NCBI RefSeq assembly: GCF_041103235.1
Contig: NZ_JBGCUN010000001.1
Span: forward strand, 372,001 to 436,000
Direction of reading: 5' to 3'
Length of the DNA: 64,000 bases
Source: Yoonia sp. R2331
GTDB lineage: Bacteria; Pseudomonadota; Alphaproteobacteria; Rhodobacterales; Rhodobacteraceae
In this document: one piece after another, positions 1-8,816 of the stretch
How positions within the stretch are numbered: the first letter of the stretch is position 1
Layout: every line of letters starts with the position of its first letter
Made by a program: the position numbers and the translations under genes
The notes under the pieces: model-generated
The model's input: the letters and a program-made list of their open reading frames with translations, nothing else
What the model was told of the DNA's origin: nothing
The model's database searches: none

Positions 1-188
1 CCGCGACGGGTGTTGAGGCCCAACATCGGCAGACCGGTCTCGCTCAGGGCGGCCTTCACGTCGTCGGTTGGCACATCATAGGGCCAGTGGCATTCCACGG
101 CGTCGAAGCCAGCAGCCTTGGCGGCGCGGATAGCCTCGGGCAGGGGCCGGTCGTTCCACAAAAAGCCCAAGTTGGCAGAAAACTTCAT
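1..188 (-). CDS. otnI: 2-oxo-tetronate isomerase OtnI (hydroxypyruvate isomerase family), copy 1, cut by window edge
   Basis: Only the first 62 codons or so are inside the window, starting with an ATG at 188. The visible protein begins MKFSANLGFLW and carries FDAVECHWP, the start of a xylose-isomerase-like TIM barrel. It closely matches the complete OtnI at 44781-45539. OtnI family enzymes interconvert 2-oxo- and 3-oxo-tetronates in L-threonate/D-erythronate breakdown. The start overlaps the upstream otnC stop by four bases (ATGA), so it is the last visible gene of the otnK-otnC-otnI series. The C-terminal part, with the metal ligands, lies outside the window. Confidence 0.85.
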   Translation of the reverse strand, partial: MKFSANLGFLWNDRPLPEAIRAAKAAGFDAVECHWPYDVPTDDVKAALSETGLPMLGLNTRR

Positions 189-835
189 GCGTCCCACTCC
201 ACATCGAATTTCGTGACAAGCGCCCGGACTTGGGTCTCTGTTAGTGCGCGCGGGTTCATTCCGCGCGTCAGCATCGCCAGGCGCGCGGTGTCTTCCAGTT
301 CCTCGATGGCATTGCAGGCCGCCTCAATATCCTTGCCTGCAACCACGGGGCCGTGATTGGCAAGCATCACCGCACTGCGCCTTCCGGCAAGGCCACGCAC
401 GGCGTCTCCCATCGCAGGATCGCCGGGCAGAAAGAACGGCAGCAACTTCACCTTTCCAAGCTTCATGATCCCGTAAGGTGTCAGCGGCGGCAGGAAATTG
501 TCCTCATCGGCATCGGGCATCAAAGACAGCGCGACCGCATGGCAGCTGTGCAAATGCACCACCGCACCCGCCGTGCTGCGCGTGTCATAGAACGCCGTGT
601 GAAGGGGCATTTCCTTGGTCGGCTTGTCGCCATCAATCAGCGCGCCTTGCGCATCAAACCGGCTCAGCCTGCCCGGATCGAGCCGGCCAAAACTTGTCCC
701 GGTGGGAGACACCAAAAGTCCGCCGTCGTCCGTCCGGGCAGAGATGTTGCCGGTGCTGCCCCCGGTCAGGCCACGATCAAACATGGATTTTGCCAACAGG
801 CAAATCTGCTCTCTTAGACGGGCTTCAATGCTCAT
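185..835 (-). CDS. otnC: 3-oxo-tetronate 4-phosphate decarboxylase OtnC, copy 1
   Basis: This 216-residue cytoplasmic protein belongs to the class II aldolase/adducin family. OtnC members decarboxylate 3-oxo-tetronate 4-phosphate to dihydroxyacetone phosphate. Visible family marks are GGSTGNISAR (residues 25-34), the catalytic-acid region around E75 and the zinc-ligand motif HLHSCH (H94, H96), with ANHGPV further on. The frame is open to 943, but the start at 835 is chosen because it gives exactly the length and N terminus of the second copy (45536-46186). By eye the two copies differ at about 31 of 216 positions. It overlaps otnK and otnI by four bases each. Confidence 0.92.
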   Translation of the reverse strand: MSIEARLREQICLLAKSMFDRGLTGGSTGNISARTDDGGLLVSPTGTSFGRLDPGRLSRFDAQGALIDGDKPTKEMPLHTAFYDTRSTAGAVVHLHSCHAVALSLMPDADEDNFLPPLTPYGIMKLGKVKLLPFFLPGDPAMGDAVRGLAGRRSAVMLANHGPVVAGKDIEAACNAIEELEDTARLAMLTRGMNPRALTETQVRALVTKFDVEWDA

Positions 836-2103
836 GCGGTATCTAGTTTGGTCTGGGCGATCGAAAAGAAGTCTTCGGTGCCAAAGTTTCCGGACTTCAG
901 GGCCAGCGCGATATTGGCCCCATCCGATGTGCAATAGGTCCATGGGACGCCAGGCGCGATTTCTGTCCCAATATCAAGTTGGGCCACTGCAAGCGCCTTG
1001 GTGACAGCGCCTGACGTCTCACCGCCCGCAACGATCACCCGGCGCGCACCCTTGTCCCGCGCGGCAACCGCGCAGGCCGACAGCGTGGCCTCGACGATCT
1101 CTCCGGCACCCGCCACGCCCAGCTTTTCCTGCGCTGCGCGAACGCTTTCGGGATTGGCCGTGGCATAGATGATCGGGGCTTTGTCGAGGTCCTGTTTGGA
1201 CAGCCAGTCAAGTGCTTTCTGCGGGCCGTTCTCTGCCAAAGACAGCGGGTCCAATTGGAAAGCAGGAACGCCACGGCTGGTGTAATCGGCCACTTGCTTG
1301 TTGGTCATGGAAGAGCAGCTGCCTGACAGAACGATCGTCCCAACCCCAAGCTGCGGCGCCTGCGCCCTTGGCGCGTCCGCAGACAGCAACCCATCCGCAA
1401 GATAAAGCGCCGGAAGTGGCATCGCCACAGCAGACCCCCCCGTAATCAACGGCATGTCACGACAGGCGGCGGCGATGGTCTCAAGGTCTGAATGTGCCAC
1501 GGCATCCACAACCACGTGCGCTGTGCCGTCTGCCCGATGGTCCGCAAGGCTGGCGCGCAGCGCATCAGCACCTTTTTCAACCGTTCGTCTGTCTGTCAGC
1601 CCCACGGGCTTTGTCACCTGCGGCGCAAGCAGACGCATCAGATTGCTATCACGCATCGGGGTCAGCGGATGGTCTTTCATTGGGCTTTCCGCCAATGGCT
1701 GCTGCCCGACAAACAGATTGCCCATGAAAATGGACCGCCCGTTTTCGGGGAAGGCCGGGCAATAGATCGTCTGGTCCGTATCCAGATCCCGCATCAACGC
1801 TTCTGCGACCGGGCCGATATTCCCGTCTGCTGTGCTATCAAAGGTTGAACAGTATTTCCAAAAGAACCGCTGCGCGCCTGCCGCCTGCAACCACGCAAGG
1901 GCCGCGCGTGTCTCGTTGACCGCCTCCGCGACCGGCGCGGTTCGGGATTTGAGTGCGATCACCTCAAACGGGCTGGTGGCGTCGGGCGGGGTATCGGGCA
2001 CCCCAATCCGCAAAGACACCCGCACACCGCTCCGGGCTAAAAGCCCCGCGATGTCGGTCGCACCCGTAAAATCATCGGCGATGCAGCCAAGGACTGTGGT
2101 CAT
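832..2103 (-). CDS. otnK: 3-oxo-tetronate 4-kinase OtnK (DUF1537 family), copy 1
   Basis: This is a 423-residue four-carbon acid sugar kinase. It phosphorylates 3-oxo-tetronate at C4 using ATP, ahead of OtnC. The N-terminal motif IADDFTGATDIAGLLARSG (from residue 7) is typical of the DUF1537 N-domain, and GGETSGAV near the C terminus belongs to the nucleotide-binding C-domain. The frame is open to 2373, but the extra 90 residues look like out-of-frame arginine- and cysteine-rich translation. The ATG at 2103 matches the start of the second OtnK and overlaps the ltnD stop as ATGA. Confidence 0.92.
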   Translation of the reverse strand: MTTVLGCIADDFTGATDIAGLLARSGVRVSLRIGVPDTPPDATSPFEVIALKSRTAPVAEAVNETRAALAWLQAAGAQRFFWKYCSTFDSTADGNIGPVAEALMRDLDTDQTIYCPAFPENGRSIFMGNLFVGQQPLAESPMKDHPLTPMRDSNLMRLLAPQVTKPVGLTDRRTVEKGADALRASLADHRADGTAHVVVDAVAHSDLETIAAACRDMPLITGGSAVAMPLPALYLADGLLSADAPRAQAPQLGVGTIVLSGSCSSMTNKQVADYTSRGVPAFQLDPLSLAENGPQKALDWLSKQDLDKAPIIYATANPESVRAAQEKLGVAGAGEIVEATLSACAVAARDKGARRVIVAGGETSGAVTKALAVAQLDIGTEIAPGVPWTYCTSDGANIALALKSGNFGTEDFFSIAQTKLDTA

Positions 2104-3017
2104 TTCTCTTTCCCCGGTAGAGTCAAACGCGCGTTGCGGGCATAAACCTTGGCGACGGCAGCATCGTCTTCCTGTCCATGACCCATTCCTGCAGCAGCTA
2201 CAAACTGCTGAAGCGCGGCCGCAGTGATTGGCGCGCTGAACTGCGCCGATTTGGCGATGTCGAGCACGATGCCCAGATCCTTTGGCCATATGTTGACCGA
2301 ACTGTGCGGCGTGTAGTCCCCCGCCACGATATGGGGCGCCCGGTTCTCCAGCATCCAACTGGTTCCGGCGCATTTACTGATTACTTCAACAAACTTCTCA
2401 GGCGTCACTCCTTGGGTCATGCCAAAGGTCAAAGCCTCGGCCATGGTGGCGATATGGACGCCAGCCAAAAGCTGGTTCACTGCTTTCATCGCGCTGCCAG
2501 CCCCAACTTCGTCACCAAGCTCGAAAACCGTTTCGGCGATACTATCCAGCAGCGGGCGCGCAGCAGAGAATGCCTGCGCGGAGCCAGACGCCATGATCGA
2601 AAGTTGACCGCTGGCGGCTTTGATCGACCCCCCGGAAATCGGCGCATCAAGATAGTGAACGCCGCGTTCATCGCACTTTGCAGCCATGTCCTTTGCGAAG
2701 GCCGGAGGGACGGTCGCGCATGCCAGCACAACCGCGCCAGGTTTCAGTTTCGCAACGATGCCGTCTTCTCCGAACAGAACGCTTTCGGTTTGGGCGGCAT
2801 TCAGTACCACCACCGCAATTGCATCCAGCGTGTCGGCGACCTCAGAAAGAGGAGTATCTTGCCCCCCCTCGGCTTTGAACTTGGCGATCTGGTCTGGGTT
2901 GATATCAACGCCCCAGACCTTGTGCTCACCACGCAGTGCTGAAGCGGCCATACCATACCCCATCGAACCAAGGCCAATTATCGCGACATTCCTAGAGTTC
3001 TTGGTGTCCATGGTCAT
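2100..3017 (-). CDS. ltnD: L-threonate dehydrogenase LtnD (beta-hydroxyacid dehydrogenase family)
   Basis: This 305-residue NAD-dependent enzyme oxidises L-threonate (or a related tetronate) to 2-oxo-tetronate, the substrate of OtnI. The Rossmann motif GLGSMG is at residues 15-20, the substrate loop DAPISGG at 124-130, and the catalytic lysine is K178 in SAMKAVNQLL. These are the standard marks of the 3-hydroxyisobutyrate dehydrogenase/6-phosphogluconate dehydrogenase-like family. An AAAGGAGA ribosome-binding site sits just upstream of the ATG at 3017. It lies one base after the TRAP membrane gene and overlaps otnK. The assignment to threonate rests on linkage to otnKCI. Confidence 0.88.
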   Translation of the reverse strand: MTMDTKNSRNVAIIGLGSMGYGMAASALRGEHKVWGVDINPDQIAKFKAEGGQDTPLSEVADTLDAIAVVVLNAAQTESVLFGEDGIVAKLKPGAVVLACATVPPAFAKDMAAKCDERGVHYLDAPISGGSIKAASGQLSIMASGSAQAFSAARPLLDSIAETVFELGDEVGAGSAMKAVNQLLAGVHIATMAEALTFGMTQGVTPEKFVEVISKCAGTSWMLENRAPHIVAGDYTPHSSVNIWPKDLGIVLDIAKSAQFSAPITAAALQQFVAAAGMGHGQEDDAAVAKVYARNARLTLPGKEK

Positions 3018-3018
3018 G

Positions 3019-5034
3019 TTAGTCTCCTTTCACCCAGTTTGGCAGCCACAGTGCAACGTCAGGGAAGAACAACACGATAGCAAGCGCAACGACTTGAATG
3101 CAGATAAAAGGGATCAGCGCGCGAAAGATCTCGGACAAGCTCATGTCCTTGGGCGCGACAGATTTCAGGTAGAAGGCCGCCGGGCCAAAAGGCGGCGAAA
3201 GATAGCTGACCTGCATATTCATAGCGAAAAGGATACCGAACCATACTGGGTCCATGCCAAGCTTGATAATGATCGGCACGAAGATCGGCATGGTTAGCAA
3301 TGCGATGCCGATCCAATCCATGAACAAGCCCAACACCACGAGAATACCCATCATGATCAGCACGATGACAATCGGTGAGGCACCACTGTCCAGGATCGTG
3401 CTCTCGATAAACCGGTTGCCGCCCATCAGGTTGTAGACACCCACCAGAGCTGCCGCACCCAGGCCGATCCAGATGATCATTCCGCATGTTTCAAGGGTCT
3501 GTTTCAGGCTGTCGCGGATAAGTCCCCAAGTCACTTCGCCCCGAACGGCCGCAGAAAGGAACACACCGACCACGCCCATAGCTGCCGCCTCTGTCACAGA
3601 GGCAATGCCGCCGTAGATCGAACCCAATACGGTAACGGCCACGCCGACCGGCAGGATTACGCCGCGCATCTTACGCAGTTTCTCGGACATCGAGATGTTC
3701 AGCTCTTCGTCCGAGATCGGTGGGCCCATCTCGGGGTTCGCGTAGCACCGGATCAGAATGTAGATGATATAGAAAGACGCCAGCATCAGGCCTGGTGTCA
3801 CGGTGGCAAGGAACAGGTCGCCAATGGAAACGCTGGCGGTCAGCCCGTAGACGATCAAAACAATCGACGGTGGGATCATCGTGCCGAGCGAGCCACCGGC
3901 ACACACCGTACCAATGGCCAACGCGCGGTTATAGCCAAGCCGCAGCATCTGTGGCAGGGCAATCAAACCCAGAAGAACGATCTCGCCACCGATGATGCCA
4001 GAAATCGACGCAAGGAAAACGGCTGCGACCAGAGTCTGGACAGCGACACCGCCTTTGATGCGACCAGCAACAAGGCGCATGGCGTCGTAAAGATCTCGCG
4101 CCATGCCTGAACGGTCCAGAAGAGACGCCATAAGAACGAACATGGGAATAGCGACAAGGACGTATTCATTTACGAACGAATAGATCCGGCTCGACACCAA
4201 CGGCACGCCTGATGTCCCGAACCATGCAATCGTGAATAGGATAGCAATCAAGCCGGTGACAAAGGCCAGTGGAATGCCGGTCAGGATCAACACCATGATC
4301 GACCCGACGAGCAGAAGGGAACCGGTCTGAATACCAAGGTTTCGACCCTCGGAAAACAACAGGTAACCGCCTATCGCGAGGATCGCAAAAACGGCCCCAA
4401 TGCCAATAATGGCCCATTTGCTTGGCGGCTCGCCCGCGCTTTGGCGGTAGCCGGTGCCCTTCCATGCGGTCAAAATATGGCCGACCGATTGGATCGCCAA
4501 AACGATCGAGGTGATAAGAAGCATCATTTTGATAATGGCAGGCGTAATTGGGTTCCACGCCGAACCTGAGCGTTCAAGGCGAATGTCACCCTGCGGCGTC
4601 CACCACGACTTTTCGACCATCGTGTAGGCCGCGTAGGCAATTGCGGCCGCGAAGAACAGCGCAAGCAGTCCGTTCACAACGTCCAAAAGTCTTCGTGTGC
4701 CTCCGCTGGTACCAAAGTAAATCAGCCCAATGCGGATATGCTTATCTGCTGCCAGACACTGCATCCCGCCGTAAAGGTAACAGGCGGCGATCAGCGCGAT
4801 CACTGTTTCATGGGCCCAAATCGTCGGAGCATTGAAGAAATACCGCGCGACGATTTCGTAAAGCGAGATCAGTGTCGCGATCGCAAACAGAAAGCTAAAG
4901 GCGGTCCCTATCGTAATTATTCCGCGGTCCAACCCATTCTGAGGACCTGCACTGTCGTCTTCATGGACTCTTTTTAAGGCTTCGAGTTGCGCCTCGACTT
5001 CGGCTTCGGTCATTGCCGTTTCCTGCTGTGCCAT
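3019..5034 (-). CDS. TRAP transporter fused membrane protein DctQM (C4 sugar acid uptake)
   Basis: This 671-residue inner-membrane protein fuses the small DctQ subunit (about residues 35-200) to the large DctM permease (about 215-670). TRAP systems use an ion gradient and a separate binding protein to import organic acids. DctM marks include the many hydrophobic helices and the segment FGPAAFYLKSVAP near the C terminus. A GGGAGGGG ribosome-binding site precedes the ATG at 5034. It lies between dctP and ltnD in one unit, so the cargo is probably L-threonate, D-erythronate or a similar C4 acid. Fused QM proteins are a known TRAP arrangement. Confidence 0.9.
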   Translation of the reverse strand: MAQQETAMTEAEVEAQLEALKRVHEDDSAGPQNGLDRGIITIGTAFSFLFAIATLISLYEIVARYFFNAPTIWAHETVIALIAACYLYGGMQCLAADKHIRIGLIYFGTSGGTRRLLDVVNGLLALFFAAAIAYAAYTMVEKSWWTPQGDIRLERSGSAWNPITPAIIKMMLLITSIVLAIQSVGHILTAWKGTGYRQSAGEPPSKWAIIGIGAVFAILAIGGYLLFSEGRNLGIQTGSLLLVGSIMVLILTGIPLAFVTGLIAILFTIAWFGTSGVPLVSSRIYSFVNEYVLVAIPMFVLMASLLDRSGMARDLYDAMRLVAGRIKGGVAVQTLVAAVFLASISGIIGGEIVLLGLIALPQMLRLGYNRALAIGTVCAGGSLGTMIPPSIVLIVYGLTASVSIGDLFLATVTPGLMLASFYIIYILIRCYANPEMGPPISDEELNISMSEKLRKMRGVILPVGVAVTVLGSIYGGIASVTEAAAMGVVGVFLSAAVRGEVTWGLIRDSLKQTLETCGMIIWIGLGAAALVGVYNLMGGNRFIESTILDSGASPIVIVLIMMGILVVLGLFMDWIGIALLTMPIFVPIIIKLGMDPVWFGILFAMNMQVSYLSPPFGPAAFYLKSVAPKDMSLSEIFRALIPFICIQVVALAIVLFFPDVALWLPNWVKGD

Positions 5035-5069
5035 GGTCCCCTCCCGGAACGTGAGCTGATGTATTAGGA

Positions 5070-5097
5070 GCGAAGGGGCCAGAAACGGCCCCTTCGC
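5070..5097 (-). terminator. Intercistronic hairpin between dctP and dctQM
   Basis: A perfect 11-bp inverted repeat (arms 5070-5080 and 5087-5097, loop AGAAAC) lies 20 bases beyond the dctP stop. No long T run follows on the transcribed strand, so it more likely stabilises the dctP message or attenuates read-through than ends all transcription. Similar hairpins follow three other binding-protein genes in this window. Confidence 0.75.
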
Positions 5098-5117
5098 GAC
5101 GCTGCGAAAAAAGTGCG

Positions 5118-6152
5118 TTACTCGACCAGAAGACCGGCACCGATCAGGTAGGCCGTGACACTGCCATAGGCTTTACCTGCCATCTCGGAACGCTCGGCCC
5201 AATTGGCCCACTGCGACTTGGCAATGCTGCGGAACCGCGCTCGTTCTTCGTCAGACCAGTTGATGACTGTGATCTCGGGATCAGCCTCTGCTTCAGCAAC
5301 AGCGGTTTCGTTTTGCGCCTCCAACTGGCTGACCATGTCGCGCGCAAACACTGAGACGGAATCGTTCAGAATAACCTGAAGGTCTTCGGGCAAACCGTCA
5401 TAAATGTCCTTGTTGATCGAAACTTCGATCACAGGCATGGAATGGAAACCGGGATACAGCGGATATTTGGCGAACTCGTGCATGCCTTGGGCATGGTTGG
5501 TCGAAAATACAGTGTAGTCCGCGGCGTCGATGACGCCTTTTTCCAAAGAGGTGTAGACCTCAGAACCGGGCAGGTTCACCGGCGAAGCACCGGCTGCGGC
5601 AAAAACCTCCTGCACCATGCCTTCTGGTGCGCGCATCTTGATGCCTTCAAGGTCATCAACACCGTAAATCGGAACCGTGGAAAGGAAGGCTTCGACGCCC
5701 GTTGCGGATGCGCCGAGGAATTGCAGACCATAGGGGTTCACCAACTCGTTGAAGAGCTCTTTGCCGCCCCCGTTTTCCATATAGTCGAACATTTGCTCGG
5801 GCGCTGACCACGCACCAACAAGGTTGCCCAACATGGCAAAGGCCGGATCTTTGCCAGAGAAATATGAGGGGTCCGTGATGTGGCCTTGCAGAATGCCCGC
5901 ACCAACCGCGTCAAGCGTTTCATTGTGTGCCACCACGGTGCCCACTGGCACGACAGTGATTTCGATGCGCCCGTCGGACAGTTCATTGACGCGATCAGCC
6001 CAGGCTTCCTCGATTGGAAAGAAGTTGTCTCCAGCCTGTGCAGAGGTCTGGAACGTCCATTGGTAATCTTGCGCGAGCGCAGTGCTGGCGGAAAGCGTTG
6101 AAACGGCAACGATGCCACTCAGGACGAGAGATTTAAGTGTGTAGTTTGTCAT
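5118..6152 (-). CDS. TRAP transporter substrate-binding protein DctP (C4 sugar acid uptake)
   Basis: This 344-residue periplasmic protein captures the substrate for the DctQM permease. A Sec signal peptide is clear, with a hydrophobic core at residues 8-22 and an ALA-Q cleavage site near residue 27. The DctP fold is supported by MRAPEG around the usual ligand-arginine region and by the overall length. The start at 6152 is chosen because GGGAGGAACC precedes it and the signal peptide begins there; the frame is open to 6215 without a better site. It is the first gene of the threonate unit, divergent from the LacI gene. Confidence 0.9.
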   Translation of the reverse strand: MTNYTLKSLVLSGIVAVSTLSASTALAQDYQWTFQTSAQAGDNFFPIEEAWADRVNELSDGRIEITVVPVGTVVAHNETLDAVGAGILQGHITDPSYFSGKDPAFAMLGNLVGAWSAPEQMFDYMENGGGKELFNELVNPYGLQFLGASATGVEAFLSTVPIYGVDDLEGIKMRAPEGMVQEVFAAAGASPVNLPGSEVYTSLEKGVIDAADYTVFSTNHAQGMHEFAKYPLYPGFHSMPVIEVSINKDIYDGLPEDLQVILNDSVSVFARDMVSQLEAQNETAVAEAEADPEITVINWSDEERARFRSIAKSQWANWAERSEMAGKAYGSVTAYLIGAGLLVE

Positions 6153-6236
6153 GGTTCCTCCCAAAGCGCCGCAGGAGCGCTGGTTTGCAGTATTTGTGGT
6201 CTCCTCCGAAACCACGATTATCCCGGACCATCTATT

Positions 6237-6272
6237 CGGTACCGATACCGGTACCGATACCGGTATTGATAC
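6237..6272. promoter_or_regulatory. Triple 12-bp tandem repeat, probable LacI-family operator array
   Basis: Three direct copies of a 12-base unit lie head to tail: CGGTACCGATAC at 6237-6248 and 6249-6260, and the variant CGGTATTGATAC at 6261-6272. They create the palindromes CGGTACCG (6237-6244), ATACCGGTAC (6245-6254) and ATACCGGTAT (6257-6266), with the central CG typical of LacI-family operators. The array sits about 85 bases upstream of dctP and 126 bases upstream of the LacI gene, in the shared divergent promoter region. Binding is inferred. Confidence 0.65.
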
Positions 6273-6397
6273 CAGTGATCTATTTGCCCTAAGCTGTCAA
6301 CACTTTCGCGTCGACTTTAGGATGCCGATGCTTGAATAGAGGCTGGGGCCTTGCCGGCGACAGGCCGCGTCGCGATGGGCGGAATGGAAGCAAGTCT

Positions 6398-7444
6398 ATG
6401 AAAAGCAGAAAAACTTTAGCAGACGTCGCAGCAGCTGCTGGTGTCAGTAAGATGACAGCGTCACGCGCCCTTCGTGGTGACAAGGACGTCTCACAGGTCA
6501 ACATAGAACGGGTCAAACAGGCAGCGCGCGAGATAGGCTACTACGGGAATCAGTTCGCCTCTTCCCTTTCGAGTAAACACACCGACTTGATCGGCGTCGT
6601 GGTTCCCAGCCTGTCGAATATCGTGTTTCCCCAGGTCATGTCGGGGGTAACCGATGCGCTGAAGGGTACCTTGCTGCAGCCGGTTTTTGGGGTCACGGAT
6701 TACGATCCCGAAACAGAATACGAAACCTTGCGAAACATGTTGTCATGGCGCCCTGCCGGGTTGATCGTGACCGGGATCGACCAACCGCCCGAAACCCGCC
6801 AGCTGTTGAAAGACGCAGGCGTTCCGGTTGTACAAATCATGGATATCGACGGCCATCCTGTCGACACCTGTGTCGGGTTTTCGCACAGCGAGGCAGGTCA
6901 TGACATTGCCATTGCCCTGTTTGAGAAGGGCTTACGGCGCTTCGGCTACGTCGGGCGCAATCTCGACAAGGACCTTAGGGCCGCAAAACGGAAACTAGGT
7001 TTCCAAAGCGGACTACGCGACCATGGACTCGCCTTCGCCGACTCAATTGATGGATCGGATTTGCCGGTCGAAGTGACCGCACTTTCTGCTGTCGATTGCG
7101 GCCGCCGTTTGACTGCCGACCTTCTGAAACGCCAGCCCGATCTTAATTGCATCTACTTCTCTAACGATGATCTTGCGTTTGGCGGCCTGTGTCACTGTAT
7201 TTCGGCAGGTATCAACGTCCCGGGCGATGTCGCACTGGCTGGCTTCAACGGTCTGGGTCTCATCGAAGGGTTTCCCGGCAAGATCGCAACTTCGCGGACA
7301 GCGCGCAAACAGATTGGCGAGCAAGCCGCGCGGACGATCCTTGAGACCTTGGAACACTCCGCTGCCGAAACGGAAAAACTGCATATCCTGAAGCCAGAAA
7401 TATCGCTTGGCGAACTGGCTGAGATCAATAACAAGCCGGACTGA
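6398..7444 (+). CDS. LacI-family transcriptional regulator of the threonate/erythronate unit
   Basis: This 348-residue protein has an N-terminal LacI helix-turn-helix (TLADVAAAAGVSKMTASRAL, about residues 6-25), a hinge region, and a periplasmic-binding-protein-like effector domain beginning near IGVVVPSLSN. Its domain organisation resembles gluconate-type (GntR of the LacI family) regulators. The start at 6398 places the helix-turn-helix at the usual distance from the N terminus; an upstream in-frame ATG at 6332 adds unrelated residues. It is divergent from dctP and probably represses that unit through the 6237-6272 array, with a tetronate or phosphorylated intermediate as inducer (inferred). 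Confidence 0.88.
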   Translation: MKSRKTLADVAAAAGVSKMTASRALRGDKDVSQVNIERVKQAAREIGYYGNQFASSLSSKHTDLIGVVVPSLSNIVFPQVMSGVTDALKGTLLQPVFGVTDYDPETEYETLRNMLSWRPAGLIVTGIDQPPETRQLLKDAGVPVVQIMDIDGHPVDTCVGFSHSEAGHDIAIALFEKGLRRFGYVGRNLDKDLRAAKRKLGFQSGLRDHGLAFADSIDGSDLPVEVTALSAVDCGRRLTADLLKRQPDLNCIYFSNDDLAFGGLCHCISAGINVPGDVALAGFNGLGLIEGFPGKIATSRTARKQIGEQAARTILETLEHSAAETEKLHILKPEISLGELAEINNKPD

Positions 7445-7809
7445 CTTCGACGGTCTACCGCCTTGAAAGCTGTGCTCGCAAACTGTCAGAGATGTCTCTC
7501 GACTTGAGTGCCAAGATAACCCGCAGCGCGAGATGGGATTTGTTCCCACTGATCTGTGCTGCATTATGCGATCGGCTATGGTAATTCTCTGCGACAGAAC
7601 AAAGTCGCATAGTCCGCGTCTGGATGATCGGAATAAGCAGCAGCGAAAGCACGGTATCTGATCGAGAGAATTCGACATCCGTGAACGACCGTTCTGGTGA
7701 CATGCACTGAACCGCAGCAGCACGTGCGCTGCACGCGCGAAGGACTGCTGCGTCAGCGAAAGCCTAGAATCCAAGGTCGGTTTTGTCCCGCAAACCTGAA
7801 ACGCAACCC
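7445..7809. other. Intergenic stretch with no recognisable gene
   Basis: The 365 bases between the end of the LacI gene and the end of trpA face convergent genes. Open frames exist on the minus strand but contain no recognisable motif and run into lacI as its antisense. No strong hairpin with a T run was seen. It may be decayed sequence. Confidence 0.4.
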
Positions 7810-8601
7810 TTATGCGCGGTGCGTCCCGTCAGCCAGTGATTTGACAAATTTCAGGACGTTGGAAGCACTCTCGCCAGCGCCGATCTTTTCGACGATGGCC
7901 GATCCAACAACCGCCCCATCTGCGATCTCGGCAATCGCCTGTGCGGCGTCAGGTGTCTTGATGCCAAATCCCACAATCACCGGCAGGTCGGTCTGGGACT
8001 TGATCCGTGCCACCTCTGGCCCGACGTCCGCGGCCTGTGCGGCGGCGGCCCCGGTGATACCGGTGACTGAGACATAATAGACAAAGCCGGATGTGTTCTG
8101 CAGCACCTTGGGCAGACGCTTGTCATCCGTGGTCGGCGTGGCAAGCCGGATAAAGTTGATGCCCGCCTTTTGGGCCGGGATACAAAGTTCGTCGTCTTCC
8201 TCGGGCGGCAGGTCCACGATGATCAGCCCGTCGATCCCGGCTTCTTTCGCCTCTTTCAGAAACCGGTCCACACCGCGCGAATAGATCGGGTTGTAGTACC
8301 CCATCAGCACAATCGGCGTGGTGTCGTCTGTCTCGCGCAGCGCGCGCGCATAGTCGAGCGTCTTGGGCAGGTTCTGTCCACCTTCCAGCGCCCGCTGTCC
8401 GGCCAGTTGGATGGTGGACCCGTCGGCCATCGGATCGGTGAACGGCAGACCCAATTCGATGATATCGACACCTGCGCCCGGCAGGCCTTTGACAACCTCC
8501 AGCCCGGTGTCATAGTCGGTGTCGCCCGCCATGACATAAGCCACAAAGGCCTTTTTGCCCGCAGCTTTGAGTTCTGCAAATTTGGCGTCGATTCTGCTCA
8601 T
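7810..8601 (-). CDS. trpA: Tryptophan synthase alpha chain
   Basis: This 263-residue TIM-barrel subunit cleaves indole-3-glycerol phosphate to indole and glyceraldehyde 3-phosphate, and channels indole to TrpB. The motif [15 protein letters not shown] carries the two catalytic acids, E49 and D60. The phosphate-binding end shows [10 protein letters not shown] and [10 protein letters not shown]. The start at 8601 (MSRIDAKF) fits the family N terminus; an in-frame ATG at 8658 adds 19 unrelated residues. No other trp gene is next to it here, as is common where trpA is separate. Confidence 0.95.
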   Translation of the reverse strand: MSRIDAKFAELKAAGKKAFVAYVMAGDTDYDTGLEVVKGLPGAGVDIIELGLPFTDPMADGSTIQLAGQRALEGGQNLPKTLDYARALRETDDTTPIVLMGYYNPIYSRGVDRFLKEAKEAGIDGLIIVDLPPEEDDELCIPAQKAGINFIRLATPTTDDKRLPKVLQNTSGFVYYVSVTGITGAAAAQAADVGPEVARIKSQTDLPVIVGFGIKTPDAAQAIAEIADGAVVGSAIVEKIGAGESASNVLKFVKSLADGTHRA

Positions 8602-8697
8602 CGTTTGTCCCCGATCATGACCGGGTTCGTCTGTGCGACATGTGGCCGGAAAACGCAATGGGGCAGGGGGTCTTGCGCCGCATCACCTTTGGGGCAC

Positions 8698-8740
8698 AAA
8701 ACCCTTCAAAGGGTTTTGGTCAGAGCCTTCAAAGGCTCTG
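8698..8740. repeat. Two adjacent 20-bp perfect palindromes with a common core
   Basis: AAAACCCTTCAAAGGGTTTT (8698-8717) is followed after three bases by CAGAGCCTTCAAAGGCTCTG (8721-8740). Each has 9-bp arms around a CA centre and both contain CCTTCAAAGG. They lie upstream of trpA and downstream of the DUF1801 gene. They could form hairpins that end the DUF1801 transcript, or be copies of an extragenic palindrome family. Confidence 0.7.
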
Positions 8741-8816
8741 GTCACCGCGCGGCCACCACGCGGCGCGCTGGTGCAAGGGGATGCCGCGCAGACCGCCGAC
8801 CGCGATCAGAGAGCGT

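Noticed and set aside
2104-2373. N-terminal extension of OtnK copy 1
   Set aside because: The extra 90 residues are arginine/cysteine-rich antisense-like sequence inside ltnD, and the second OtnK starts at the equivalent of 2103.
2178-2942. 254-codon plus-strand open frame
   Set aside because: It is antisense to ltnD, whose NAD-binding and catalytic motifs are clear.
7043-7774. 243-codon minus-strand ORF spanning the end of lacI
   Set aside because: Half lies antisense to lacI and the rest has no recognisable motif.
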